A stretch of 24,184 bases of DNA from positions 1 to 24,184 of the forward strand of contig CAYYJH010000044.1 of NCBI GenBank assembly GCA_964472195.1, read 5' to 3'. The notes below the pieces were generated by a model. The model had not been told where the DNA came from and ran no database searches. It was given only the letters and a program-made list of their open reading frames with translations. This document shows, piece after piece, positions 14,592 through 22,636 of the stretch. Each line of letters begins with the position of its first letter. The first letter of the stretch is position 1. Both the position numbers and the translations under genes were made by a program. This stretch comes from BS750m-G4 sp964472195 (lineage in GTDB: Bacteria > Bacteroidota > Ignavibacteria > Tepidaquicellales > Tepidaquicellaceae).

Positions 14592-16751
14592 CTACTTAAT
14601 AAGTAACATTTTCTTTGTATCAATAACATTTCCGTCCACTGTGAGTGTGTAAAAATATAATCCGCTCGGTAATGAAGAACCATTAAATTCAATTTTATAT
14701 ATCCCTGCATCTTGCTTTTGGTCAACTAATAAAGCAATCACCCGTCCAATAACATTATAAATCATGACCTTTACATTCGCGGATTTTTTCGTCCCGTATT
14801 TTATGATTGTTTTAGGATTAAATGGGTTGGGGTAGTTTGACAGCGAGTAATCTTCTTCATTATTCATAATGGCTTCATTACTCTGAACAATAACATTATC
14901 GTATTTAAAATCTTTTATGACCTCAATTCCAACATGGTCGGAAAAAACAGATTCTTTACCTGATATATCAATTGCTTTTATCTTGTACCTTACAGGATAC
15001 ACGGTACTGCCCGGAGGTTGGTCGTACAATGAACAATATGCATTAACCGAATAGTCAATATAATATGGGATAGAATCTTTATGAATGTTAAGAGTTGCCA
15101 GTTCATTATAGACATAATCTGGATTCTGATTGTCGAGAGCAATGGCACTGAATAATACATAACGTTTTGTATCATCCTCTCTCAGCATATCCGGTTCTAT
15201 ATTTTGCTCCCAGATTATTTTTGGATGACATATGGCGTCATTATAATATTCTTCTATTCGTATACCCGTAGGTTTCGATGGTGAGGTTTCGGTTAAATTA
15301 TTGAAATAAAAATTTATTATCATATCACCATTCTCATCCTTACCAAGTAACTCAATTGCAATACTATCCTGAGGAGATTCAACTTCAATTCCCGGACTGC
15401 TCCATGGTGAATACACTTCATTATAACCAACATCGAAACATGTATTGCTGTCCCCACCAGCATACTTATGAGATTTTAAAAACTCATTGGTACCACTAAG
15501 ATCAATACATTGTTTATCCCTAAGGTCCATTATTGTTTCACCGTTGATTCTATCAGGCAAACCCAAAATAAAATTTTCGTTAAAAGTATCATACAAATAA
15601 TTTTCATTCTCATCCTTTTGCCAATTCCATCTACCAAAAGCATGCTCAACAGTCCAGGAAGGTTTGTATATAACTGTCATGGAGTCTATGACATAAGGAT
15701 AAATTGGGTCTTCCGGGAACCAGTGCCATCCGTTAAATTGTTCTGTAAAATGATAGCTTATCCTTCTTAGATTCTGAATATAATATTCATGAATACCCCT
15801 GCTAATCTTAAGATAATCGCCGGTAGTTGCGTAATCTTTTAATATTATAGTAGTATTTGAATTAACAGAAATAGGTTGCGGACCCCAACCGACATAATCT
15901 CGTTCAAAAGCACTTGGGAAGACACCACCCATTAAAGAAATAAAACCGGGCCAGACAGGATGCCCAGCACCCCAGAGATAATGACCGAATTCATGACAGG
16001 CTGTTAAATATCCGGAACGCTGAATATTTTCGAGTAAAGCTCCCGAACCCGGAAATCCTGCTTCTATCTTTACACCATCCAAGATAAGGAAATTTTCTCC
16101 TGCGAAAGTACCATCGCGTCCGCCCAATGCTGCGATTCCCGTATAAGACGGAGGATCTAACGTCCCTGCTTGGAGAAACCTGCTCACAATAAATATAAAA
16201 TCAACAGTTCCATCCGGATGTCTTTTGTTGTACGTATCCTTAGGTGCAAATTTATCGTATTGTGAAAAGTCGACGTTGACGTCAATTGCTTCTAATAATT
16301 CTTTTATTGCATAATTGATATTTCTATCGGGAGGTGCATAATACGATATTTCATGTTCAAAGACATATAATTCAGGATAAACATCACCTACAAACCAGAA
16401 TTTACCAAGGCTTGCATCTCTGAAATAAGCAGTCGTTGAATTCTCCCATACATTTTCTATATTCGGACAAATCATCGAATCAGCCCATACTGGTTTTTGA
16501 AGATGTTGAGAACCTGGCCATTGCTGGGTTATTACTGCAGGAGGTGGCGGATCCCAATTTCCATCAGGGAAATTACAGAACACTACCAGAACTCTTAAGG
16601 TATCGTCCGTCACAGGGAAATATGGAAAGAGATTCGGGATAAGATCATTTCCAGTAGCGCAAGAATAAAAATCAGATTGCTTGTTAAACTGAGCAACTAC
16701 GCTGCTAACATAAAAAAATATTAAAATTAATATTGCAATAAAATTTTTCAT
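14592..16751 (-). CDS. T9SS type A sorted secreted zinc metalloprotease, M6-like
   Basis: From the ATG at 16751 (719 aa) the protein has a signal peptide (MKNFIAILILIFFYVSSVVA, cut before QFNKQ). Two earlier in-frame Met codons lie in or next to the predicted promoter. Residues 30-330 look like an M6-type peptidase: VLVVFCNFPDGNW, NSTTAYFRDASLGKFWFVGD, and TACHEFGHYLWGAGHP with H253-E254-x-x-H257. The spacing to the next His (H264) is one residue longer than the metzincin HEXXHxxGxxH, so the third ligand is uncertain. A FnIII-like region (about 500-615) and a T9SS sorting domain (about 634-719, NYPNPFNPKT to KKMLLIK) follow. It should be exported to the surface and cleave peptides outside the cell. 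The protease class is probable, the exact MEROPS family less certain. Confidence 0.85.
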   Translation of the reverse strand: MKNFIAILILIFFYVSSVVAQFNKQSDFYSCATGNDLIPNLFPYFPVTDDTLRVLVVFCNFPDGNWDPPPPAVITQQWPGSQHLQKPVWADSMICPNIENVWENSTTAYFRDASLGKFWFVGDVYPELYVFEHEISYYAPPDRNINYAIKELLEAIDVNVDFSQYDKFAPKDTYNKRHPDGTVDFIFIVSRFLQAGTLDPPSYTGIAALGGRDGTFAGENFLILDGVKIEAGFPGSGALLENIQRSGYLTACHEFGHYLWGAGHPVWPGFISLMGGVFPSAFERDYVGWGPQPISVNSNTTIILKDYATTGDYLKISRGIHEYYIQNLRRISYHFTEQFNGWHWFPEDPIYPYVIDSMTVIYKPSWTVEHAFGRWNWQKDENENYLYDTFNENFILGLPDRINGETIMDLRDKQCIDLSGTNEFLKSHKYAGGDSNTCFDVGYNEVYSPWSSPGIEVESPQDSIAIELLGKDENGDMIINFYFNNLTETSPSKPTGIRIEEYYNDAICHPKIIWEQNIEPDMLREDDTKRYVLFSAIALDNQNPDYVYNELATLNIHKDSIPYYIDYSVNAYCSLYDQPPGSTVYPVRYKIKAIDISGKESVFSDHVGIEVIKDFKYDNVIVQSNEAIMNNEEDYSLSNYPNPFNPKTIIKYGTKKSANVKVMIYNVIGRVIALLVDQKQDAGIYKIEFNGSSLPSGLYFYTLTVDGNVIDTKKMLLIK

Positions 16752-16764
16752 CTTGAGCATTATT

Positions 16765-16793
16765 AATATAGGGTAACTACTTAATAATATCAA
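16765..16793 (-). promoter_or_regulatory. Candidate sigma70-type promoter for the secreted protease, giving a very short leader
   Basis: On the minus strand, TTGATA (16793-16788), 17 nt, TATATT (16770-16765). The predicted start is near 16758, only about 7 nt before the ATG at 16751, so the mRNA would be almost leaderless. No Shine-Dalgarno-like sequence precedes that ATG, which agrees with this reading. Confidence 0.4.
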
Positions 16794-16941
16794 AACAAAT
16801 ATACGAAAAGATTTTAGATAAATATGTAGGGAATTATATGAAATGGATATAGGTGAAAGTCCTACAAGAAAAATTCAATATGTGTAGAATTAAAACGGGA
16901 ATAATCTAAAGATGTTTTTAAAGATTTTATTCAAAAAAATA

Positions 16942-17562
16942 TCAAATATGTTCATCAAGGTTTCCAACACCCTGTCTAATAATTGTGATATTGCCATCAG
17001 AACAATCTACAACTGTTGAGGGTTCATTTTTCCCGTAGCCCCCATGAATTACGACATCGACAAAGTTTTTATAATTCTCATAAATAATTTCAGGGTCTGT
17101 GGTATATTTAATGATATTATCTTCATCGCGTATAGAAGTTGACATTAGGGGATTTCCAAGCTCATTTACAATTTCCCTGCAAATATCATTGTCGGGGACA
17201 CGAATACCAACAGTCTTTTTTTTGCTTTTAAAAAGTCTTGGAACTTTATTGTTCGCCTGCAAAATATATGTAAAAGGACCTGGAAGTGTCTTCTTCATTA
17301 ATTTATATATTGGAGTATCAACGTGCTTGGTGAAATCCGATATATGACTGAGGTCATAACAAATAAAAGAGAAGTTAGCTTTTTTAGGATTGATCTTTTT
17401 AATCGTGCAGATACGTTCAACAGCTTCGGGACGGTTTATGTCGCATCCCATTCCATAAACCGTGTCAGTCGGATATATTATAACGCCACCGTCTCTTAGA
17501 CATTCTAATACGATTCTTAAATTAGTTGAATTAGGATTATCGGGAGGTATGTAAATCAGCAT
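16942..17562 (-). CDS. Sua5/YciO/YrdC family protein, YciO-type
   Basis: The product is 206 aa. The YrdC fold is clear: GGVIIYPTDTVYGMGCDI (PTDTVYG at 31-37) binds ATP/threonine in TsaC, and IHGGYGKNEPSTVVDCSDG followed by IIRQGVGN forms the conserved end. Several stretches match the E. coli YciO branch rather than TsaC: NFSFICYDLS in place of the KRP-type strand, KKTLPGPFTYILQANNKVPR, and KKKTVGIRVPDN. TsaC/Sua5 makes threonylcarbamoyl-AMP for the t6A37 modification of ANN-decoding tRNAs; YciO members are related but their physiological role is less settled. Automatic annotation would usually say L-threonylcarbamoyladenylate synthase. Whether this is the genome's only copy would decide its role. 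It is divergent from pepT. Confidence 0.9.
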   Translation of the reverse strand: MLIYIPPDNPNSTNLRIVLECLRDGGVIIYPTDTVYGMGCDINRPEAVERICTIKKINPKKANFSFICYDLSHISDFTKHVDTPIYKLMKKTLPGPFTYILQANNKVPRLFKSKKKTVGIRVPDNDICREIVNELGNPLMSTSIRDEDNIIKYTTDPEIIYENYKNFVDVVIHGGYGKNEPSTVVDCSDGNITIIRQGVGNLDEHI

Positions 17563-17625
17563 GTCGTAATCGGCTCTTATTAAGAAAATAAAATATAGTT
17601 CATATCATTTACATTAAAATAATTA

Positions 17626-17654
17626 TTGACAAAATTAGCTTAAACGTTTATCAC
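17626..17654 (+). promoter_or_regulatory. Candidate sigma70-type promoter for the pepT unit, with overlapping palindrome
   Basis: A perfect -35 TTGACA (17626-17631), 17 nt, then TATCAC (17649-17654), a weaker -10. The perfect palindrome TAAACGTTTA (17641-17650) spans the end of the spacer and the start of the -10, where a repressor could block polymerase. The start would be near 17661, about 100 nt before the pepT ATG. Confidence 0.45.
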
Positions 17655-17762
17655 ATAAAAGGATGTTATTAGGGGTGCGACTTGAAACGGATTTATTAAA
17701 CTTATAAAATGTATATTTAATTTTAAATTATTAATAACTAATTTTTAAGAAACTAATCTTTT

Positions 17763-19013
17763 ATGGAAAAACTAAACATCGACCACACTGTTATCGAAAG
17801 ATTTCTTCAATACGTAAAAATCGACACTCAATCAAACCAAAATTCAACAACTTATCCATCAACAGAAAAACAAAAAGATTTAGGTAATATTCTGGTTGAA
17901 GAATTAAAATCAATGGGAATCGATGATGCTGAGTTAGATGAATATGGATATGTTTATGCAACCATTCCTTCAAATACTGAAAAAGTAGTTCCCGTTGTTT
18001 GCTTATGCTCACACATGGACACCTCACCGGATGTTTCTGGTAAAAATGTAAATCCAATTGTTCATAATAATTACCGGGGTGGAGACATCATTCTTCCGAA
18101 AGATAATTCTCAGATAATCAAATATGATGAATACGAAGACTTACAAAACCAGGTAGGAAATGACATAATAACAACTGATGGAACCACACTTCTTGGTGCT
18201 GATGATAAAGCCGGTGTAGCTGAAATAATGGATGCAGCAAATTATCTCATTTCCCATACGGAAATAAAACATGGAAAGATAAGAATACTATTTACTCCCG
18301 ACGAAGAAGTCGGAAAAGGAGTCGATAAAGTCGATATGGAAAAACTATCAGCAGACATCGGTTATACTGTAGATGGATCCGAACTTGGTACCATTGAGGA
18401 TGAAACATTTTCTGCGGATGCCCTTACGATAACAATCCATGGTTTCAATATACATCCCGGTTCTGCTAAGGATAAAATGGAAAATGCTATTAAAATTGCA
18501 AGCGAGATATTGAACGAACTCCCGAAAGACAAACTTTCTCCGGAAACTACCGAGAAGAAAGAAGGTTTCGTTCATCCTGTTTCAATATTCGGAGCCGTTG
18601 ATAAAGTAGTATTAAAATTTATCATTCGTGATTTCGAAACAGAAGGACTCTCAGAAAAGGAAAATTTTCTCAAAGAAATATCGGAAAATGTTCTAAAGAA
18701 ATACAAACGTTCGAGCTTTGAGTTTGACGTATCCGAATCATACAGAAATATGAAATTTGAATTGGATAAAAAACCCGAAGCTGTAGAATATGCACTGGAA
18801 GCTGTAAAAAGATGCAACATTGAACCAAAGATAGATTCAATAAGAGGCGGGACCGATGGTTCAAGACTTTCGTATATGGGACTTCCATGTCCTAATATAT
18901 TCACAGGCGGACACGCATACCATTCAAAATTAGAATGGATATCTGTTCAGGATATGGAAAAAGCAGTGGAAACATTAATCAACCTTTGCATTGTCTGGGA
19001 AGAAAAAAGTTAA
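17763..19013 (+). CDS. pepT: Peptidase T (tripeptide aminopeptidase)
   Basis: The product is 416 aa, as usual for PepT (M20B). This cytoplasmic di-zinc enzyme removes the N-terminal residue from tripeptides, completing breakdown of imported peptides. Metal and catalytic residues are in place: LCSHMDTSPD (H84, D86), TTLLGADDKAGVAEI (D147 bridging), FTPDEEVGKGV (E181/E182) and the C-terminal GGHAYHSKLEWI (H379 region). The lid domain starts near 215 with DALTITIHGFNIHPGSAKDKM, and GGTDGSRLSYMGLPCPNIFTGG is fully typical. It is first in a run with the DUF5367 gene (39 nt later) and the methyltransferase-like gene, though no functional tie to those two is evident. Confidence 0.97.
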   Translation: MEKLNIDHTVIERFLQYVKIDTQSNQNSTTYPSTEKQKDLGNILVEELKSMGIDDAELDEYGYVYATIPSNTEKVVPVVCLCSHMDTSPDVSGKNVNPIVHNNYRGGDIILPKDNSQIIKYDEYEDLQNQVGNDIITTDGTTLLGADDKAGVAEIMDAANYLISHTEIKHGKIRILFTPDEEVGKGVDKVDMEKLSADIGYTVDGSELGTIEDETFSADALTITIHGFNIHPGSAKDKMENAIKIASEILNELPKDKLSPETTEKKEGFVHPVSIFGAVDKVVLKFIIRDFETEGLSEKENFLKEISENVLKKYKRSSFEFDVSESYRNMKFELDKKPEAVEYALEAVKRCNIEPKIDSIRGGTDGSRLSYMGLPCPNIFTGGHAYHSKLEWISVQDMEKAVETLINLCIVWEEKS

Positions 19014-19052
19014 TCATATTATAAATATCATTTCAAAAATAAAACCTCCATT

Positions 19053-19469
19053 ATGAAAATCTTCTTTATTATCTACGGATTTGTATTATGGCTTGCTGGA
19101 ACTATAGTTTTCAGAGTAGCAGGTCAATTTTTTTTCAATCCCGAAAGTGTGATACTAATAATCGTCACTTTCCTTGCAGCAATTCCTTTGGTAGCTATAC
19201 TTACCTACCCGTTTTATTCCATCAAAAAACTGGATACATCAGCAAGACAATCAACCTCAATCCTGATAGCACTGCCGGGAATGATATTAAATGTTTTGTG
19301 TGTATCTTTTTATGGAGACATTTTTGTCAATATGCTTCCGGGAACAGGATTGTATTTTGGTGCCTGGTATCTCTGGGTTTACAGCCTGACTCTTTTATCA
19401 GGATTTTATTCTTTAAAGATTGAAAAACCTAAAAAAGCCGAAAAGCAAAGCGACGAAATTATTGAGTAA
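19053..19469 (+). CDS. Small four-helix membrane protein, DUF5367-like
   Basis: The product is 138 aa with four hydrophobic segments at about residues 3-25, 32-53, 67-90 and 97-120, then a charged cytoplasmic-looking tail (KIEKPKKAEKQSDEIIE). The opening FFIIYGFVLWLAGTIVFRVAGQFFF matches the DUF5367 pattern of a WL...FR.GQ-type first helix. Family function is unknown. It starts 39 nt after pepT and ends 20 nt before the next gene, with no terminator, so it is probably part of the pepT transcript. Topology is clear; the family name is recalled, not searched. Confidence 0.75.
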   Translation: MKIFFIIYGFVLWLAGTIVFRVAGQFFFNPESVILIIVTFLAAIPLVAILTYPFYSIKKLDTSARQSTSILIALPGMILNVLCVSFYGDIFVNMLPGTGLYFGAWYLWVYSLTLLSGFYSLKIEKPKKAEKQSDEIIE

Positions 19470-19489
19470 ACATTGCTCATTTATTTTAA

Positions 19490-19933
19490 ATGTTTATTAC
19501 AAGATCCGTAAAATCATTAATACTTATATTAATACAATTTATCTGTATAATTTATATTGGACTCTCGGGCAGACTGCTTCCCGAAAACATTATACTTCGT
19601 GTTGTAATGGCAATTGCAGGTGTAATTGCTGTTTGGGCAATACTGATTATGAATAAGAAATTTAATGTAGCTCCTGATGTTTTAATGAATGCAAAATTAA
19701 TAAGAATCGGTCCTTATAGATTCATAAGACACCCGATGTACCTGTCTGTCTTTATGATAACACTTTGCTGGCTCATCGATTATTTTACATACGTAAGAAT
19801 GTCCGCTGCAATAATTCTATTTGTTATAATGATTTTTAAAATTAAATATGAAGAGGAGCTGCTAAAGAAAGCATTCCCTGAATATGAAGAATATCAATCT
19901 CAAACGAAGAAGATAATTCCGTACATTTATTAG
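19490..19933 (+). CDS. Isoprenylcysteine carboxyl methyltransferase-like membrane protein (ICMT/PEMT family)
   Basis: The product is 147 aa with about four or five membrane segments. The defining C-terminal motif is present: GPYRFIRHPMY (RHPMY at 80-84), a helix pair, and a double-acidic region IKYEEELLKKAFPEYEEY (E121-E123), which in this family contribute to binding S-adenosylmethionine within the membrane. Bacterial members methylate lipids or small molecules and are not prenyl-protein enzymes as in eukaryotes; the substrate here is unknown. The gene is last in the pepT-DUF5367 run, with no obvious Shine-Dalgarno sequence. Its stop is 12 nt before a strong hairpin. Confidence 0.85.
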   Translation: MFITRSVKSLILILIQFICIIYIGLSGRLLPENIILRVVMAIAGVIAVWAILIMNKKFNVAPDVLMNAKLIRIGPYRFIRHPMYLSVFMITLCWLIDYFTYVRMSAAIILFVIMIFKIKYEEELLKKAFPEYEEYQSQTKKIIPYIY

Positions 19934-19945
19934 ATTTATTTCCCT

Positions 19946-19970
19946 CGATACGAAGCCCTGCTTCGTATCG
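19946..19970. repeat. Perfect 11-bp hairpin, REP-like
   Basis: CGATACGAAGC (19946-19956) and GCTTCGTATCG (19960-19970) are perfect complements with a 3-nt loop (CCT). There is no T-run after it on the plus strand, so it is not a classical terminator. It shares the core CGAAGC/GCTTCG with the hairpin 28 bp further on. Confidence 0.8.
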
Positions 19971-19997
19971 CACAATATTTTAAGGGGTAGATACGGG

Positions 19998-20019
19998 TAA
20001 CGAAGCTGGAGCTTCGTTA
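19998..20019. repeat. Second hairpin with the same GAAGC/GCTTC core
   Basis: TAACGAAGCT (19998-20007) and AGCTTCGTTA (20010-20019) form a perfect 10-bp dyad with two bases between the arms (in practice a 9-bp stem with a 4-nt loop). It is preceded by GATACGGG and followed by TC, as if derived from the same GATA-CGAAGC unit as its neighbour. No T-run follows on the plus strand. Confidence 0.75.
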
Positions 20020-20209
20020 TCAGAGAAAAAGTATTATCTCAGAAAGATAATTTTCGACCAATCCAATTAAAAGCACAGTCTCGAATACAAATAAATATTT
20101 ATTGTACCTGTTAATGTTAAATTCTTTTTTCACTTATTATTGGTTTTCCTCCTTTTTAAGGATCCGGGTCTGATGTAAAAAAGTCTTGTTGTGCTGGCAA
20201 TCAAATCAT

Positions 20210-22630
20210 CTACTTCCCCAATCCCTCTAATTTCAACTTATCGCATTCCAGTAAGACACTCTGGAATTTTCTGAGCTTTTGATTTACCCTGTCATAAACA
20301 GAGTTCTTTGTGTATTCCCCTTTGGCATTCCTTTTCCCCGCCTTGACTTTGGTCAATATCTCTATGCCTTCGTCTATACTGCTTACAGACCATATCTTGA
20401 ATTTGTTCTTCTTCACAGCTTCCACGATATCCTCTCTCAGCATTAAGTTTCTGACGTTGCTTCGTGGAATAATCACACCTTCGGAACCTTTGAATCCTTT
20501 TAATTTGCAAACATCATAGTATCCTTCAATCTTTTCATTCACTCCGCCTATTGCCTGCACCTCACCTTTTTGATTTACCGAACCGGTTACTGCAATGCTT
20601 TGATTTATCGGCAAATCAGATAACGCTGAAAGAAGTAAATATAGTTCAGCCGAAGAAGCACTATCTCCTTCGACACCCTCATAGCTCTGTTCAAACACAA
20701 GATGTGCAGATAATGAGAGAGGTTTGTCATGAGCAAACTTTTGTGTAAGGAATCCGTTAAGTATCATCACGCCTTTGCTGTGCAAGGGACCTCCCAGTTT
20801 GACTTCTCTTTCAATGTCTATAATACCTGCTCTGCCTACCCCTACGTTGACATCAATCCTGTTTGGTTTACCGAATGAATAATCTCCAAGATCGTAAACT
20901 ACCAGCCCGTTAATTTGCCCGACTTTTTTTTCGTGAGTATCTATCAAAATACTGCCATCTTCTATCATCTCTTTTATTTTATCATCAATTAATTTTGAGC
21001 GGTATATGTTTTCATTCAATGCTTTTTGTATGTGCTCTGCTCCTATGCTTTTCTTTTTGTCCTGCTTTGCCCAGTAGTGTGCTTCCCTGAGAAGGTCTGC
21101 AAGAGTACCAAACTTCGTAGATACTTTATCCTGGTCCTCTGCCGTCCTCGCTGCGTATTCAAGAACTTTCGCAATTGCTCCCGCAGTTAATTTAAATAGA
21201 TTTTCCTTCTTCGTAAAAGCTTTCAGGAATAACATAAAATTCTTAATATTATTCTTATTAGCATTCATCGAAGTATCGAAATCAGCTTTAACTTTAAACA
21301 AACGAGAAAAGTCTTCATCGTTTGAATACATCAGATAATAATAAGATGGAGCTCCAACAAGTACAACTTTAATGTCTAAAGGCATAGGCTGCGGCTTTAG
21401 GCTTTTTGTAGTTGTATAACCGAGCCGTTCGCTAAGATCTTCAATTTGTATCTGCTCGGTTTGAAGTGCTCTTTTCAATGCTTCATAACTGTAGATATTG
21501 TTCAAAAGGTCTCCGACAGACAAAACTAAATATCCACCGTTAGCTGTATGTATACATCCCGGTCTTATCATGGTAAAATCTGTAACCAAATTACCAAGTT
21601 CCGTTTCTTTTTCAATCTTACCGAAGAGATTGTGGAAGCTCGAATTCAACTGAACAACGACGGGAGCACCTTTCGTCTTGCTGTTATCCACAATTAAATT
21701 CACCTGGTAAGTTTTGAATATCATTTCAGGAGTTGTTTCGGTTTGAAACGCCGATGACTGCTTTGACTCGCTACCAGCCTGAGCAGAACTCGATTTTAAA
21801 ATATTTATATTAGCAAGTATATCTTCCTGAATATCTCCGAGAAATTCAATTATATCTTTATTACTTTCATATTTTTCTTTGAGTACATTTACCATCCCCT
21901 CAACGATGAATAAAACCACCTGCTCATCTAATTCTTCGATCCTTTCTCTCGCAGATTTTTCAAGCTCACCTATCTTCTTCAAGACACTTTTTAATTCTTC
22001 CTGTACATTGTCTCTCTTTCCTAAAATCTTTTTCCGTTGTTTTTCTGGTAAAGATTGAAACTCATCGTCTTTTAATTGTTTGCCATCTAACACAGGTATA
22101 ATTCGGATACCTAAAGTTGACGGTTGGAGCGCAAATCCTTTTTGATTTGCAAAATTATTTAATTCGTAATATAGAGCTTCCCTTTTCTTGTTCATCTCTT
22201 TCATTACCTGGTCACTTCTTGAAACATAATCATCACTTTCAAAAAGTGTTGGGAATTTCTGCCATAGATGTTCAGTCATCTTTTTTATATCCTGCTGAAA
22301 TTCTCTTCCTCTTCCATTTTTAATCTCGATTGCTTTGGGTTGATACGGATCAGTAAAATTATTCACATAACACCAATCGGAAGGAATCTTCCTGTTCTTC
22401 GCAAGTTCCGCTATATAAGATTCAACCGCCGTCATCTTACCAATACCCGGAGGTCCTGACACGTATATGTTGAATCCAGGCTGGTTAATACACAAACCAA
22501 ACCGAAGAGATTTAACTGCTCTTTCCTGCCCGATTATGCCCTTAAGACTATTTTTTCTATCAATTTCCTTGACCTTTATCTTAACTGGCGAATACGTTTT
22601 TCGTACCTGCTTGTAAGTTAGTTCATTCAT
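20210..22630 (-). CDS. Lon-like ATP-dependent protease (AAA_32 / LonB-LonH type)
   Basis: The product is 806 aa. Lon family protease without the classical N-terminal substrate domain. The N-terminal AAA module has a Walker A-type GPPGIGKMT with Lys65, preceded by LKGIIGQERAVKSLRFGL; a long coiled-coil insert (about 120-290, rich in K/E/Q) interrupts it, and a second part has TANGGYLVLSVGDLL and ALKRALQTEQ. The C-terminal protease domain holds the Ser-Lys dyad: EGDSASSAELY with Ser657, and GGVNEKIEGYYDVC with Lys700, the same 43-residue spacing as in E. coli Lon. This architecture (PF13654 plus PF05362) resembles E. coli YcbZ and archaeal LonB rather than Lon. It should degrade damaged or regulatory proteins in the cytoplasm. 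The start codon is 6 nt after the pseudouridine synthase stop, so they form one operon. Confidence 0.93.
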   Translation of the reverse strand: MNELTYKQVRKTYSPVKIKVKEIDRKNSLKGIIGQERAVKSLRFGLCINQPGFNIYVSGPPGIGKMTAVESYIAELAKNRKIPSDWCYVNNFTDPYQPKAIEIKNGRGREFQQDIKKMTEHLWQKFPTLFESDDYVSRSDQVMKEMNKKREALYYELNNFANQKGFALQPSTLGIRIIPVLDGKQLKDDEFQSLPEKQRKKILGKRDNVQEELKSVLKKIGELEKSARERIEELDEQVVLFIVEGMVNVLKEKYESNKDIIEFLGDIQEDILANINILKSSSAQAGSESKQSSAFQTETTPEMIFKTYQVNLIVDNSKTKGAPVVVQLNSSFHNLFGKIEKETELGNLVTDFTMIRPGCIHTANGGYLVLSVGDLLNNIYSYEALKRALQTEQIQIEDLSERLGYTTTKSLKPQPMPLDIKVVLVGAPSYYYLMYSNDEDFSRLFKVKADFDTSMNANKNNIKNFMLFLKAFTKKENLFKLTAGAIAKVLEYAARTAEDQDKVSTKFGTLADLLREAHYWAKQDKKKSIGAEHIQKALNENIYRSKLIDDKIKEMIEDGSILIDTHEKKVGQINGLVVYDLGDYSFGKPNRIDVNVGVGRAGIIDIEREVKLGGPLHSKGVMILNGFLTQKFAHDKPLSLSAHLVFEQSYEGVEGDSASSAELYLLLSALSDLPINQSIAVTGSVNQKGEVQAIGGVNEKIEGYYDVCKLKGFKGSEGVIIPRSNVRNLMLREDIVEAVKKNKFKIWSVSSIDEGIEILTKVKAGKRNAKGEYTKNSVYDRVNQKLRKFQSVLLECDKLKLEGLGK

Positions 22631-22636
22631 ATTATT

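Larger units (their letters stand above)
19934..20209. other. Non-coding region between convergent genes, with two hairpins
   Basis: A 276-bp stretch between the ends of the methyltransferase-like gene (+) and the Lon-like gene (-). Its left third carries two strong hairpins, listed separately. The rest is AT-rich, apart from a consensus Shine-Dalgarno AGGAGG on the minus strand (20153-20148) with only a doubtful 37-codon ORF after it. Confidence 0.6.

Noticed and set aside
17791..18904. Minus-strand frames of 72-110 codons opposite pepT
   Set aside because: Shadows of pepT, whose metal ligands and length are complete on the plus strand.
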